A stretch of DNA of 64,000 nt, taken from NCBI RefSeq assembly GCF_018449605.1, contig NZ_JAAVUW010000011.1, forward strand, positions 62,001-126,000, in the 5' to 3' direction. The position numbers were made by a program, and so were the translations under genes. The notes under the pieces are model-generated. The model made no database searches, was not told the origin of the DNA, and worked only from the letters and a program-made list of their open reading frames with translations. Source of the DNA: Luteibacter sp. dw_328. Lineage in GTDB: Bacteria > Pseudomonadota > Gammaproteobacteria > Xanthomonadales > Rhodanobacteraceae. Of the stretch, positions 27,230-35,863 are shown piece by piece (position 1 is the first letter of the stretch; each line of letters starts with the position of its first letter).

Positions 27230-27706
27230 ATGACCGCCGTCATCGAACGCCCATCCGCTTTCCTCCCGGGACGCTTCGGCTTCCTGATGGGGCTGTATGC
27301 GGAGAACTATCACCGGCTGGCACGGTTGTTCGCGCCGCAGCGGCTGGCGCCGGGCCGTTACATCTCCGATGTGGACGACGGCCTGAAGGTGCGCCTGGAT
27401 GTACAGGAAAAGCACCCGTACACGCTGGAACTCGAGCTCACCTACGACTTCGTCGACGAGACCACCGGGCAGCCGTCCCCCTCCGCCCAGTTACGCATGT
27501 ATACCGATGCCCATGTAGCCGAGGCGATGCATTGCCATCCGGGACGCAAGCTGTGGCAGGTACTCGGGCCCTTTCCCCCGGCCAATACCGTGCTCCAGCA
27601 TCGCCTGCGCATGAATGGCTTTCTCAACCGATGGCTGGAATTCCTGGCCGAGCAGGGGCATTCGATCGGTACCCTCGAGCGCCTCGAGGACCACAAACCC
27701 GATTGA
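27230..27706 (+). CDS. DUF1249 family protein (YqiB-like)
   Basis: A 158-aa cytoplasmic protein of the DUF1249/YqiB family. Conserved phrases are GLYAENYHRLARLFAP, LRMYTDAHVAEAM and RLRMNGFLNRWLEFLAEQGH. The family's function is unknown; in E. coli it neighbours the cyclic-AMP phosphodiesterase and topoisomerase IV genes. Here it follows ppsR by 27 bp and may share its transcript. Its stop is followed directly by a REP-like repeat. Confidence 0.88.
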   Translation: MTAVIERPSAFLPGRFGFLMGLYAENYHRLARLFAPQRLAPGRYISDVDDGLKVRLDVQEKHPYTLELELTYDFVDETTGQPSPSAQLRMYTDAHVAEAMHCHPGRKLWQVLGPFPPANTVLQHRLRMNGFLNRWLEFLAEQGHSIGTLERLEDHKPD

Positions 27707-27784
27707 TGGGAGCCGATTCATCGGCGATCCCGCGGCAGCGGGCCGGGTTGAGGCAAACCCATTCGCCGCTGAAGCGGCTCCCAC
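27707..27784. repeat. REP-like palindromic repeat
   Basis: An imperfect inverted repeat, GGGAGCCGATTCATCGGCG on the left and CGCCGCTGAAGCGGCTCCC on the right, encloses the inner CCCGCGGCAGCGGG hairpin. It belongs to the same family as the copy at 23.7 kb. Confidence 0.85.
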
Positions 27785-27831
27785 AGAAAGCCAGTCTCCG
27801 GCAAAGCCAGTCTCCGGCCAGGCAAATTCAA

Positions 27832-27866
27832 GGCAAAAAAAAACCCGCCAGATGGCGGGATTCTTT
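27832..27866 (-). terminator. terminator of the tRNA operon
   Basis: On the minus strand a CCCGCCA-TC-TGGCGGG hairpin is followed by a run of about nine T. It lies 11 nt beyond the tRNA-Asp 3' end and closes the tRNA-Ala-Glu-Asp transcript. Confidence 0.85.
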
Positions 27867-27876
27867 TTGGAAGTAA

Positions 27877-27953
27877 TGGCGGAGCGGACGGGACTCGAAC
27901 CCGCGACCTCCGGCGTGACAGGCCAGCATTCTAACCGACTGAACTACCGCTCC
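27877..27953 (-). tRNA. tRNA-Asp (GTC)
   Basis: The 77-nt minus-strand gene folds as a cloverleaf with encoded CCA. The acceptor arm is GGAGCGG, the anticodon loop CTGTCAC gives GTC, and the T arm is CGGGTTCGAGTCCCG. It is the last of three tRNA genes transcribed together. Confidence 0.97.
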
Positions 27954-28022
27954 ACACTTACGTTCCAGCTTTCCAACGTTTCCAACTTCTTCGTCCTTAA
28001 CACTCTCTGGCGGACCAGAAAG

Positions 28023-28098
28023 TGGCGTCCCCACGGGGATTCGAACCCCGGTCGCCACCGTGAAAGGGTGATGTCCTAGGCCTCTAGACGATGGGGAC
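28023..28098 (-). tRNA. tRNA-Glu (TTC)
   Basis: A 76-nt gene with acceptor GTCCCCA, anticodon TTC in the loop CTTTCAC, T arm CCGGGGTTCGAATCCCC and encoded CCA. It is the middle gene of the tRNA cluster. Confidence 0.97.
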
Positions 28099-28109
28099 GT
28101 CTTAGAAGT

Positions 28110-28185
28110 TGGTGGAGCCAGCCGGGATCGAACCGGCGACCTCCTGCATGCCATGCAGGCGCTCTCCCAGCTGAGCTATGGCCCC
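28110..28185 (-). tRNA. tRNA-Ala (GGC)
   Basis: A 76-nt gene with acceptor GGGGCCA, D arm AGCTCAGCTGGGAGAGC, anticodon loop ATGGCAT (GGC) between CCTGC and GCAGG, and encoded CCA. It is the first gene of the cluster, just downstream of a strong promoter. Confidence 0.97.
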
Positions 28186-28201
28186 CTGCTGGAAGCCGCA
28201 A

Positions 28202-28230
28202 AGATTACGTCCGACCCGCTAATTCGTCAA
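28202..28230 (-). promoter_or_regulatory. sigma-70 promoter of the tRNA operon
   Basis: On the minus strand TTGACG and TAATCT are spaced by exactly 17 nt, with AT-rich sequence upstream (28231-28270) that could act as an UP element. The -10 ends 17 nt before the tRNA-Ala 5' end. Confidence 0.8.
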
Positions 28231-28390
28231 GCATTCGTTACATTTTTTTTGAAATTATTTTCACGAATTCGAGAATGACGAACGCTGGCACGTACTTGCG
28301 TGACGATACGCCCTCGCGTGCCGGCCCGCATTCCGTGCGCATGTTCCTGCGCACGCGCTAACCTGTCCCTTCGCACTCTCGAGGACAGGC

Positions 28391-30151
28391 ATGCACGGCA
28401 TCGTTTTCATCCAGGACCTCGCGACAGTGATGCTTGTTGCCGGCCTGACGACCGTGATCTTCCAGCGCCTGAGGCAGCCGGTGGTGCTCGGCTACATCAT
28501 CGCGGGGTTGTTGATCGGGCCGCATACGCTGCCGGTGATCTTCATCCACGATGAAGAAACCATTCGTACCTTGTCCGAGCTAGGCATGATCCTGCTGCTG
28601 TTCGCGCTCGGGCTGGAGTTCAGCCTGAAGAAACTGCGTGCCGTCGGTGGGGCGGCGTTAGTCGCCGCCTTCGCCGAAATCGTGCTCATGGTCTGGATCG
28701 GCTACGAGATCGGCCGGTTCTTCGGCTGGTCCGCGATGGATGCGATCTTCCTCGGCGCGATGCTGTCGATCTCCTCGACCACCATCATCATGAAGGCGCT
28801 CGAGGACCTGGGTCTCAAGCGCGAGCGCTTCGCCCAGCTCATGTTCGGCATCCTCATCGTGGAGGACCTGCTCGCCATCGTCCTGATGGCCCTGCTCACG
28901 GGTATCGCCAGTACCGGGGGCGTGGAGGCGGGCCAGGCTTTCGCGGCGATCGGTCGGCTCGGTCTTTTCATGGCCGTGTCGCTGGTGGTGGGGCTGCTGT
29001 TGGTGCCACGCGTGGTCGACTATATCGCGCGTGTCAGCCGCAACGACGTGCTGCTGATTGCCGTGCTGGGCATCTGCTTCGGCTTCTGCCTGCTGGTCAC
29101 CGAGATGGGCTACAGCGTCGCGCTGGGCGCCTTCATGATCGGTGCGATCGTGGCGGAATCGGAGAGCGTGGCGCGCATCGAGCGCATCATCATGCCGGTG
29201 CGCGACATGTTCAGCGCGATCTTCTTCGTCGCCATCGGCATGTTGATCGACCCTGCCTTGCTGGTGGCATACGCCTGGCCGATCACCGTCGTGACCATCG
29301 CCGTGGTCGTGGGCAAGGTGGTGACCTGCAGTTTCGGCAGTTTCGTCGCCGGCAACGATGGCCGCACGTCGCTGCGCGTGGGCATGGGGCTGGCGCAGAT
29401 CGGCGAATTCTCCTTCGTCATCGCCTCACTGGGCCTCACGCTCAAGGTGACCAGCAACTTCCTCTACCCGGTGGCGGTGGCGGTGTCGGCAATCACTACG
29501 TTTCTTACCCCCTACCTGATCCGTTCCTCCGATCCGCTGGCGAGCTTCCTCGGTCGGGCCTTGCCTGCGCGCGTCACCGGCGTATTCGGCGCCTACACGG
29601 AGTGGATGGGCAACCTGGGCCTGCAAGGGCAGGGCGCCATCGTGATGAAGATGATCCGCCGGTTGGTCTGGCACGTGATCATCAACATGATGCTGGTGAT
29701 TGCGGTCTTCATCATCGTGGCCTTTGCGTACCGCCGTGGGTTCCTCCACGTGGACATCCTCAGCGACGACCCCACGGTGCGCCGCAGCCTGGCCTGGTCG
29801 CTCGCCGCGCTGTTGTCCCTGCCCATGGTGGTCGCGGCCTACCGCAAGGCGGGAGCGTTGGGCATGTTGCTGGCCGAGCTGAGCATTCCGGACCGGTTCG
29901 GCAGCCGCACCTACCGGATCCGTGCCGTATTGGGGCGGATCATCCCGGTGGTGGCGATGCTGATCCTCGGCCTCCTCGTGGCGGCCCTGGCGTCCACCAT
30001 CCTGCCCCCGCGTGAGGTCGCCGGGGTGCTGGTCCTGATCGGTATCGGCCTGGTCTGGCTGCTCTGGCGGGTGCTGGTACAGGTGCATGCCCGCCTGCAG
30101 GCGGCCCTGCGGGATACCCTGGAAAAACCGGGTCCGGGGCACGATGAGTGA
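28391..30151 (+). CDS. CPA2 family cation:proton antiporter (KefB-type) with extra C-terminal membrane domain
   Basis: A 586-aa inner-membrane antiporter. The N-terminal part (about residues 1-385) is a Na+/H+ exchanger domain: RQPVVLGYIIAGLLIGPHTL, LGMILLLFALGLEFSLKKL and FGILIVEDLLAIVLMALLTG are typical of KefB/KefC-like proteins. The usual TrkA-N (RCK) domain is not seen. Instead, residues of about 415-570 contain four further hydrophobic segments separated by polar loops. It probably exchanges K+ or Na+ for protons. GAGGA precedes the ATG. It ends 165 bp before the FKBP gene. Confidence 0.9.
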   Translation: MHGIVFIQDLATVMLVAGLTTVIFQRLRQPVVLGYIIAGLLIGPHTLPVIFIHDEETIRTLSELGMILLLFALGLEFSLKKLRAVGGAALVAAFAEIVLMVWIGYEIGRFFGWSAMDAIFLGAMLSISSTTIIMKALEDLGLKRERFAQLMFGILIVEDLLAIVLMALLTGIASTGGVEAGQAFAAIGRLGLFMAVSLVVGLLLVPRVVDYIARVSRNDVLLIAVLGICFGFCLLVTEMGYSVALGAFMIGAIVAESESVARIERIIMPVRDMFSAIFFVAIGMLIDPALLVAYAWPITVVTIAVVVGKVVTCSFGSFVAGNDGRTSLRVGMGLAQIGEFSFVIASLGLTLKVTSNFLYPVAVAVSAITTFLTPYLIRSSDPLASFLGRALPARVTGVFGAYTEWMGNLGLQGQGAIVMKMIRRLVWHVIINMMLVIAVFIIVAFAYRRGFLHVDILSDDPTVRRSLAWSLAALLSLPMVVAAYRKAGALGMLLAELSIPDRFGSRTYRIRAVLGRIIPVVAMLILGLLVAALASTILPPREVAGVLVLIGIGLVWLLWRVLVQVHARLQAALRDTLEKPGPGHDE

Positions 30152-30179
30152 CCCAATCGTCATTCCGTTGAAAGGTTGC

Positions 30180-30208
30180 TGAACTTTTAGTGTGAAACCT
30201 TGTCTCTC
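30180..30208 (+). promoter_or_regulatory. sigma-E-type promoter of the FKBP gene
   Basis: TGAACTT is followed after exactly 16 nt by TCTCTC. This architecture is the same as in front of rpoE (TGAACTT-N16-TCTCAG). E. coli fkpA is known to be sigma-E dependent. Transcription would start about 100 bp before the FKBP start codon. Confidence 0.6.
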
Positions 30209-30316
30209 GCCACGTCATTGCAAGCAAGGCGCGAAGCACCGCACAATGGCGTTTCAACCTCCACACGGAGGTGTACCGGCGGCGTCGCCGAATCTTTCCA
30301 AGAGAGGGAATACCGA

Positions 30317-31099
30317 ATGAAGCAATTTTTGCGTCCCACGATGACGGCCGTCGCCCTGGCGGTTGCGCTGGGTACCGCCGCGGGCGCATCCGCCCAGGCA
30401 GCCAAGCCGGCTGCTGCTGGTGCGGGCACCGTTGATAAGCAGAAGGCCAGCTACGTCGTGGGTTGGGACCTTGCAAGCTCCCTGCCGCCGCTCGTCGCGA
30501 AGGAAGTGGATGCCGCTACGGTCGCCAAGGCCCTGCAGGCTGCCCTTTCCGGCCAGAAGCCGACCATGACCGAAGCCGAAGCCAAGACGGTCCGCGAAGC
30601 CTTCGTGGCCCAGCTGAAGGTCAAGGCCGAAGCCGAGTACAACAAGGTCGCTGCCCAGAACAAGCAGGAAGGCGACGCATTCCTGGCCAAGAACAAGACC
30701 GCGGCTGGCGTGAAGGTCACGGCTTCGGGCCTGCAGTACACCGTCGTCCAGGCAGGTACCGGCGCACGTCCGGGCCCGAACGACCAGGTCTCGATCAACT
30801 ACACCGGTACGTTCGTGAACGGCGAGAAGTTCGATGCTTCGGCCGACCACCAGCCCGCCGGCCCGGCCAACATCCCGCTCCAGGCGGTCATCCCGGGTTT
30901 CCGTGAAGGCCTGCAGCTGATGCAGACCGGCGGCAAGTACAAGCTCTTCATCCCGTCGAACATCGCTTACGGCGCCAAGCCGGAAAACGGCTTCCCGCCG
31001 AACGCGACGATCATCTTCGACGTCGAACTGCTCAAGACGGGTCCGGCTCCGGCCGGCGGTCCTGGCGGTCCGGGTGGCGCAGCGCCGGGCGGCAAGTAA
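30317..31099 (+). CDS. periplasmic FKBP-type peptidyl-prolyl isomerase (FkpA/Mip-like)
   Basis: A 260-aa exported isomerase. The signal peptide (MKQFLRPTMTAVALAVALGT) ends near ASAQA. An N-terminal helical dimerisation domain (about 35-130, with AKTVREAFVAQLKVKAEAEY) precedes the FKBP domain (about 135-245, with DQVSINYTGTFVNGEKFDAS and FIPSNIAYGAK). A Gly/Pro-rich tail ends the protein. It helps outer-membrane and periplasmic proteins fold. GAGGGAA lies before the ATG. A sigma-E-like promoter upstream fits a role in envelope stress. Confidence 0.94.
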   Translation: MKQFLRPTMTAVALAVALGTAAGASAQAAKPAAAGAGTVDKQKASYVVGWDLASSLPPLVAKEVDAATVAKALQAALSGQKPTMTEAEAKTVREAFVAQLKVKAEAEYNKVAAQNKQEGDAFLAKNKTAAGVKVTASGLQYTVVQAGTGARPGPNDQVSINYTGTFVNGEKFDASADHQPAGPANIPLQAVIPGFREGLQLMQTGGKYKLFIPSNIAYGAKPENGFPPNATIIFDVELLKTGPAPAGGPGGPGGAAPGGK

Positions 31100-31125
31100 G
31101 CCCTCGCCCCACCGGTAGAAAAATG

Positions 31126-31157
31126 AAAGGGCGCGGAGCGATCCGCGCCCTTTTTCT
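31126..31157 (+). terminator. Rho-independent terminator after the FKBP gene
   Basis: A 12-bp stem (AAAGGGCGCGGA / TCCGCGCCCTTT) with a 4-nt loop runs into TTTTTCTTTG, a standard intrinsic terminator 26 bp after the stop. Confidence 0.9.
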
Positions 31158-31226
31158 TTGCCTGCGCGCCGGCCGGGACTACAATCGACCGTTACGACAG
31201 CGGGCGCTGATGTCCCTGGGAGTTCC

Positions 31227-32576
31227 ATGAAAGTCACGATCTTCGGCACCGGCTACGTCGGTCTCGTTACCGGCACCTGCCTTGCGGAGATGGGCAACCA
31301 TGTCGTTTGCGTGGACGTCGACGCGGGTAAGGTCGATCGCCTGAAGGCTGGCGACATCCCGATCTACGAGCCGGGTCTGGAGCCGATGGTCGTCCGCAAC
31401 CATGGGGACGGGCGCCTGGACTTCACGACCGATGCCGTCCCCGCCGTGGGGCACGGCGAGGTGGTCTTCATTGCCGTTGGCACGCCGCCGGACGAAGACG
31501 GCAGCGCGGATCTCCAGTATGTGCTGGCCGTGGCGAAAACCATCGGCGACAACATCGACCGTTATACGGTCGTGGTGAACAAGTCGACCGTACCCGTCGG
31601 CACTGCCGACCTTGTGCGCGAGGCGGTCCTGGCGCGCCTCCAGGCCCGTGGTGTGGACGTGCCGTTCGATGTCGTTTCCAATCCCGAATTTCTCAAGGAA
31701 GGCGACGCGGTCGAAGACTGCATGCGTCCGGACCGGATCATCGTCGGCGCGTCGAGCCCCAAGGCGATCGCCGTGTTGCGCAAGCTGTACGCGCCGTTCA
31801 ACCGCAACCACGACCGCATGGTCGTGATGGACGAACGCTCGGCCGAGCTCACGAAGTACGCCGCCAACGCGATGCTCGCGACCAAGATCAGCTTCATGAA
31901 CGAGATCGCAAACATCGCCGAGCACGTCGGCGCGGACGTGGAGCTCGTGCGTCAGGGCATCGGTGCGGATCCGCGCATTGGCTATCACTTCATTTATCCC
32001 GGCGCCGGCTACGGTGGCTCGTGTTTCCCGAAAGATGTGCAGGCGCTCGCGCGCACGGCACACGCGGTCGGCTATGACGCGCGCCTGCTCGACGCGGTGG
32101 AGGCGGTCAACGATGCGCAGAAGTCGCGCCTGTTCGCGCTGCTGTCGCGTCACTTCGGCGGTGAACTGAAAGGGCGCACCATTGCGCTGTGGGGTCTGGC
32201 CTTCAAGCCGAATACGGACGACATGCGCGAAGCGTCGAGTCGTCGCCTGATGGAGCAGCTCTGGGAGGCGGGTGCCCATGTCAGGGCATTCGATCCGGAG
32301 GCGGCAGAGGAGACACGCCGCATTTACGGCGAACGTGCCGACCTTCAACTGGTCGGGCGTCCGTACGAGGCGATCGACGGCGCCGATGCGCTGATGATCG
32401 TCACCGAATGGAAGGCGTTCCGTGCCCCGGACTTCGCGCGCGTCAAGTCGCTGCTTAAGAATGCGGTGATTTTCGATGGCCGCAATCTCTACGATCCGGC
32501 GGCCGTCGAGGAAGCGGGCATCGCCTATTACGGCATCGGTCGCGGCCGGAGCCTGGTGGGTCGCCACGATGACTGA
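31227..32576 (+). CDS. ugd: UDP-glucose 6-dehydrogenase
   Basis: A 449-aa NAD-dependent enzyme that oxidises UDP-glucose to UDP-glucuronate, a precursor for exopolysaccharide and lipid A modification. The dinucleotide site is [20 protein letters not shown], and the catalytic cysteine lies in [16 protein letters not shown]. The central linker helix has [20 protein letters not shown]. The start is [10 protein letters not shown], as in the family. The gene overlaps slyX by 8 bp. No polysaccharide cluster is next to it. Confidence 0.96.
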   Translation: MKVTIFGTGYVGLVTGTCLAEMGNHVVCVDVDAGKVDRLKAGDIPIYEPGLEPMVVRNHGDGRLDFTTDAVPAVGHGEVVFIAVGTPPDEDGSADLQYVLAVAKTIGDNIDRYTVVVNKSTVPVGTADLVREAVLARLQARGVDVPFDVVSNPEFLKEGDAVEDCMRPDRIIVGASSPKAIAVLRKLYAPFNRNHDRMVVMDERSAELTKYAANAMLATKISFMNEIANIAEHVGADVELVRQGIGADPRIGYHFIYPGAGYGGSCFPKDVQALARTAHAVGYDARLLDAVEAVNDAQKSRLFALLSRHFGGELKGRTIALWGLAFKPNTDDMREASSRRLMEQLWEAGAHVRAFDPEAAEETRRIYGERADLQLVGRPYEAIDGADALMIVTEWKAFRAPDFARVKSLLKNAVIFDGRNLYDPAAVEEAGIAYYGIGRGRSLVGRHDD

Positions 32577-32781
32577 TACCAACGACCGCCTGATCGAACT
32601 CGAGATGCGTCTGGCTTTCATCGACGACACCGTGAACGGACTGTCGTCGGCGGATACCGAGATATCCCGACGGTTGGACCGACTGGAGAGGGCATTGCGC
32701 GACCTGCGCTCCGACCTCATGAACATGCGTGCGGGGCTCGGCAGCGAAGCTGCCAACGAGCCCCCGCCGCCGCATTACTAA
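32569..32781 (+). CDS. slyX: SlyX family protein
   Basis: A 70-aa coiled-coil protein with the SlyX pattern. It opens [20 protein letters not shown], then [20 protein letters not shown], and ends PPPPHY, the near-invariant SlyX C-terminus. Its function is unknown. It overlaps the end of ugd by 8 bp in another frame, so it is likely translationally coupled. Confidence 0.88.
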   Translation: MTDTNDRLIELEMRLAFIDDTVNGLSSADTEISRRLDRLERALRDLRSDLMNMRAGLGSEAANEPPPPHY

Positions 32782-32806
32782 AGCAACCGAACGAGCCTTA
32801 CCGATC

Positions 32807-33538
32807 ATGGCAGAGTCCCTGCGCGACCAGTTATTGAAGAGCGGCCTCGTCAAGGAGGTCCGCGAAGAGAAAAGGGCGTCCGCACCGCCGCGACAAGGTG
32901 GTGCCGATACCGGCAAGGGCGGACGCCCGTCCGCCGGGAGCGGCCAGCCCTACGCGGGCAACAGTCCGCGTCAGGGCGCGAAACCGCCGCAGGGTGGTCG
33001 GCCGCCGCAGGGTGGCAAGCCGCAGCAAGGTGGCCGTCCGCAGCAAGGCAACCGACCCCAGGGCGGTGGGCGACCTCAGCAGGGCGCCAAGCCGGGCGCT
33101 GACGGACAGCCACGTCCGCCGCGCAAGGATGGCGAGATCGATCTGGCGAAGGCCTACGCCATCCGCGCGCAGACCGATGCCACCGAGCGTCGCCGTATCG
33201 AAGCCGAGGCGGCTGAGGTGGCCCGACTGCGCAAGGAGAAGAAGCGGAAAGTCGAGGAACTGCTCAAGGGCAAGTCCCTTAACCTCGCCGATGCCGACCA
33301 GGTTCGTCATTTCCCGTACGGCGAAAAGATCCGTCGTGTCCATGTGGACGCCGCTCAGCTGGTCGCGATCAACGCGGGCGAGCTTGGCGTCGTGCAGCAG
33401 GGTGGTCGTTACCTTGTCGTGGACAAGGCAGTGATCGCGGAGCTGCAGGTGCTGGCCCCGGAGTTCATCGCGCTGCTCGTCGATCCGAACGCCGTGAGCG
33501 AGTCGGATGATGGCGTGCCAGACGATTTGATGTGGTGA
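32807..33538 (+). CDS. DUF2058 family protein (YaiL-like) with Gly/Pro/Gln repeat insert
   Basis: A 243-aa protein. The ends match DUF2058: N-terminal ESLRDQLLKSGLVKEVREEK, then IDLAKAYAIRAQTDATERRR, KGKSLNLADADQVRHFPYGE and the C-terminal VLAPEFIALLVDPN. Family members are usually about 180 aa. The extra length is a basic low-complexity insert at about residues 56-100 made of (K/R)PxQGG units. DUF2058 proteins are linked to translation or nucleoid in E. coli without a settled role. It follows slyX by 25 bp. Confidence 0.88.
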   Translation: MAESLRDQLLKSGLVKEVREEKRASAPPRQGGADTGKGGRPSAGSGQPYAGNSPRQGAKPPQGGRPPQGGKPQQGGRPQQGNRPQGGGRPQQGAKPGADGQPRPPRKDGEIDLAKAYAIRAQTDATERRRIEAEAAEVARLRKEKKRKVEELLKGKSLNLADADQVRHFPYGEKIRRVHVDAAQLVAINAGELGVVQQGGRYLVVDKAVIAELQVLAPEFIALLVDPNAVSESDDGVPDDLMW

Positions 33539-33540
33539 GG

Positions 33541-33656
33541 GATCGCCGCTGAGGCGGCTCCTACCAAGCTAGCCTCGCCCTGCCTGGTAGGAGCTGAGTC
33601 ATCGGCGATGCTCTTCCTCGATCGGTAAAGCATCGCCGATAAATCGGCTCCTACAT
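33541..33656. repeat. double REP-like repeat
   Basis: Two palindromic units are joined here: GATCGCCGCTGAGGCGGCTCCTACC, then GGTAGGAGCTGAGTCATCGGCGATGC with its partner GCATCGCCGATAAATCGGCTCCTAC at the right edge. It fills the gap between two converging genes and belongs to the same family as the copies near 23.7, 27.7 and 60.6 kb. Confidence 0.85.
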
Positions 33657-33659
33657 GGC

Positions 33660-35747
33660 TTAGGCTGCAGGCTGAGTCAGTTCCGGGTTATCCCAGCCTT
33701 CCTTCTTCGCGAAGCGCGCACCGTGCTTCGCTTCGAGCTTTGCCAGCCGTTCGCGCACCGCGGCCACGCCTTCAGTGCGCGTGTACTGGATCGGGCCACC
33801 ACGGAACGGCGCGAAGCCGGTGCCGAAGATGACGCCAGCGTCGAGCAAGTCGGCGTCGTCGACCACGCCTTCAGCCAGGCAGGCGATGGCTTCGTTGACC
33901 ATCGGCAGGATCATGCGGTCCTGGATGTCGGCCGGCGGCACATAGTCGGGGTCCACTTCGGGTTTATCCGGCTTGCCTTCCTTCCATACGTACAGGCCTT
34001 CGCCGTCCTTCTTGCCGCGCTTGTTCGCAGCGATTTTTTCTTCCAGGCCGTGCGGAATTTCCAGGCCGAGGAACGGGGCGAGTTCCTTGCCGACCGACGC
34101 GCATACGTCGAGACCGACCGTGTCGGCCAGTTCGATCGGGCCCATCGGCATGCCGAATTTCTTCGCTTCGCGATCGAGCACGGGGCCGGGTACACCTTCG
34201 TTGTAAAGGCGCATCGCCTCCATCAGGTACGGCATGAGGATACGGTTGACCAGGAAGCCCGGCGTGCCCTTGACCGGCACCGGCAACTTGCCGATGGCCT
34301 TGCAGAACGCGAGTGCACGCTTTTCGATGGCCGGGTCCAGCGCATCGTGGCGCACGACCTCCACCAGCGGCATCTGCGCCACGGGATTGAAGAAGTGCAG
34401 GCCGAGGAATCGCTGCGGTGCCTTCAGCCCCTTGCGTAGTTCGTCGAGCGGAATCGACGAGGTATTACTGGCAAGGATCTCATCGGCCTGGAATTGCGGC
34501 TCGATGATCGCGTACAGCGCGTGCTTGGCTTCCGGATTCTCGAAGATGGCTTCGATGGCGAGGTCGGCATCGGCCACGCCCTTGCCATCGACATCTGCAC
34601 GAAGGCGGCCCACGGCCGCGTCGACCTTGGCCGGTGCCTTGAGTTTCTTTTCGAATAGCGTGCGTGCGCGGTTGATCGCGGGGTCGATGAAGCGGAGCTC
34701 ACGATCCTGCAGGGTGACATCGAAGCCCTTGAGGGCGGACCAGGCGGCGATATCGCCACCCATGGTGCCGGCACCGACGACGTGCACGTGCTTGATGCCG
34801 TGGTCCGTGCCGCCACCGAGACTCTTCAGGCGTTCCTGCAGGAAGAAGATGCGAATGAGGTTATGCGCGGTCGGCGTGGTGGCCAGTTTCGCTACGGACT
34901 TCGCTTCGAGCTTGAGCCGCTGCTGGATGCTGGAGCCTCCGCGCGCCCAGGTATCGATCAGCGCGAACGGGGCCGGGTAATGCTCCTTGCGTACCTTGGC
35001 CGCGGTTTGCTTACGAACCATGGGTGCCAGGATGGCACGCGCCGGAAGGGTGTTGGTCGCCCACGCCTTGGCGCGTTGGGCGAACGGACGCTGGTGCGGC
35101 CGTTTAATCAGATGGCGTGCCTCGGCCAGCAGTTCGTCCGCGCGGGCAAGCCGGTCGACCAGGCCGACGGCCTTCGCGCGACGTGCGTTGAAGGGCTTGC
35201 CGGTGAGCATCGCGGGGAGGGCATCGGGTGCGCCGATCAGGCGCGGCAGGCGGGCAGTGCCGCCCCAGCCCGGGTGGATGCCGAGCATCACCTCAGGCAG
35301 GCCGATCTTCGTTGCCTCGTCGTCCACCGCGATGCGTTGGCGACAGGCGAGGGCGAGTTCCGTGCCACCGCCCATGCAGGCGCCATGGATCGCCGCCACG
35401 GTCGGGCAGGACAGGCGGGCGAGGTTCTCGAACACCCGCTGGCCGTTCTCGATGTTGGCCAGGACGGTGCCGGTCTGGGCATATTCGACGAATTCGCGGA
35501 TATCGGCGCCCACGGCGAAGCCCGAAGGCTTTGCCGAGTGGATGACGACGCCCCGCGGATTCTCGATGGCCAGGCGCTCGACGATCGTGTCGAGTTCATC
35601 GAGCACCTCGCGCGACAGGGCATTGGCGCTCGCACCCTCGCGGTCGAAGGTGAGCACGACGATGCCGTCGTCGCCCACGTTGGTCTTCCAGTGCTTGAAT
35701 CGGAGTCCTTCGAACATGGCAGGCAGTACGCTGGCGAATGAGCGCAT
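33660..35747 (-). CDS. fused enoyl-CoA hydratase / 3-hydroxyacyl-CoA dehydrogenase (FadB/FadJ-like)
   Basis: A 695-aa beta-oxidation enzyme. The N-terminal crotonase domain has AIHGACMGGGTELALACRQR and PEVMLGIHPGWGGTARLPR, with both catalytic glutamates. The middle NAD-binding domain has VVGAGTMGGDIAAW, and the dehydrogenase active-site loop is LGLHFFNPVAQMPLVEVV. C-terminal dehydrogenase repeats follow (GFLVNRILMPYLMEAM). It performs two steps of fatty acid degradation. The partner thiolase gene is not in the window. The start at 35747 has AGGAAGG 7 nt upstream; MFEGLRF at 35717 is an alternative. Confidence 0.93.
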   Translation of the reverse strand: MRSFASVLPAMFEGLRFKHWKTNVGDDGIVVLTFDREGASANALSREVLDELDTIVERLAIENPRGVVIHSAKPSGFAVGADIREFVEYAQTGTVLANIENGQRVFENLARLSCPTVAAIHGACMGGGTELALACRQRIAVDDEATKIGLPEVMLGIHPGWGGTARLPRLIGAPDALPAMLTGKPFNARRAKAVGLVDRLARADELLAEARHLIKRPHQRPFAQRAKAWATNTLPARAILAPMVRKQTAAKVRKEHYPAPFALIDTWARGGSSIQQRLKLEAKSVAKLATTPTAHNLIRIFFLQERLKSLGGGTDHGIKHVHVVGAGTMGGDIAAWSALKGFDVTLQDRELRFIDPAINRARTLFEKKLKAPAKVDAAVGRLRADVDGKGVADADLAIEAIFENPEAKHALYAIIEPQFQADEILASNTSSIPLDELRKGLKAPQRFLGLHFFNPVAQMPLVEVVRHDALDPAIEKRALAFCKAIGKLPVPVKGTPGFLVNRILMPYLMEAMRLYNEGVPGPVLDREAKKFGMPMGPIELADTVGLDVCASVGKELAPFLGLEIPHGLEEKIAANKRGKKDGEGLYVWKEGKPDKPEVDPDYVPPADIQDRMILPMVNEAIACLAEGVVDDADLLDAGVIFGTGFAPFRGGPIQYTRTEGVAAVRERLAKLEAKHGARFAKKEGWDNPELTQPAA

Positions 35748-35863
35748 CACCATACCTTCCTGTCGGGCCGAATGCGAGATACCCCGGCGTATGGTGTGCG
35801 ATCCCTAGCGTACTCCCCCGTATTGGGCCGATACTTCGCGCCACTGCCGCCGATGTGTCGCCC

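Noticed and set aside
27787-27820. Direct duplication of AAAGCCAGTCTCCGGC next to the tRNA cluster as an attachment site
   Set aside because: The two copies are adjacent and short, and no integrase or foreign segment lies nearby. It is a simple local duplication.
31179-32756. A 525-codon frame antisense to ugd
   Set aside because: The plus-strand ugd has the NAD site and catalytic Cys. The antisense peptide shows no family and spans gene borders.
33541-33656. Possible CRISPR-like array from repeated GGAGCC units
   Set aside because: The units are palindromic REP-type repeats, only two to four in number, with no regular spacers, and no cas genes are in the window.
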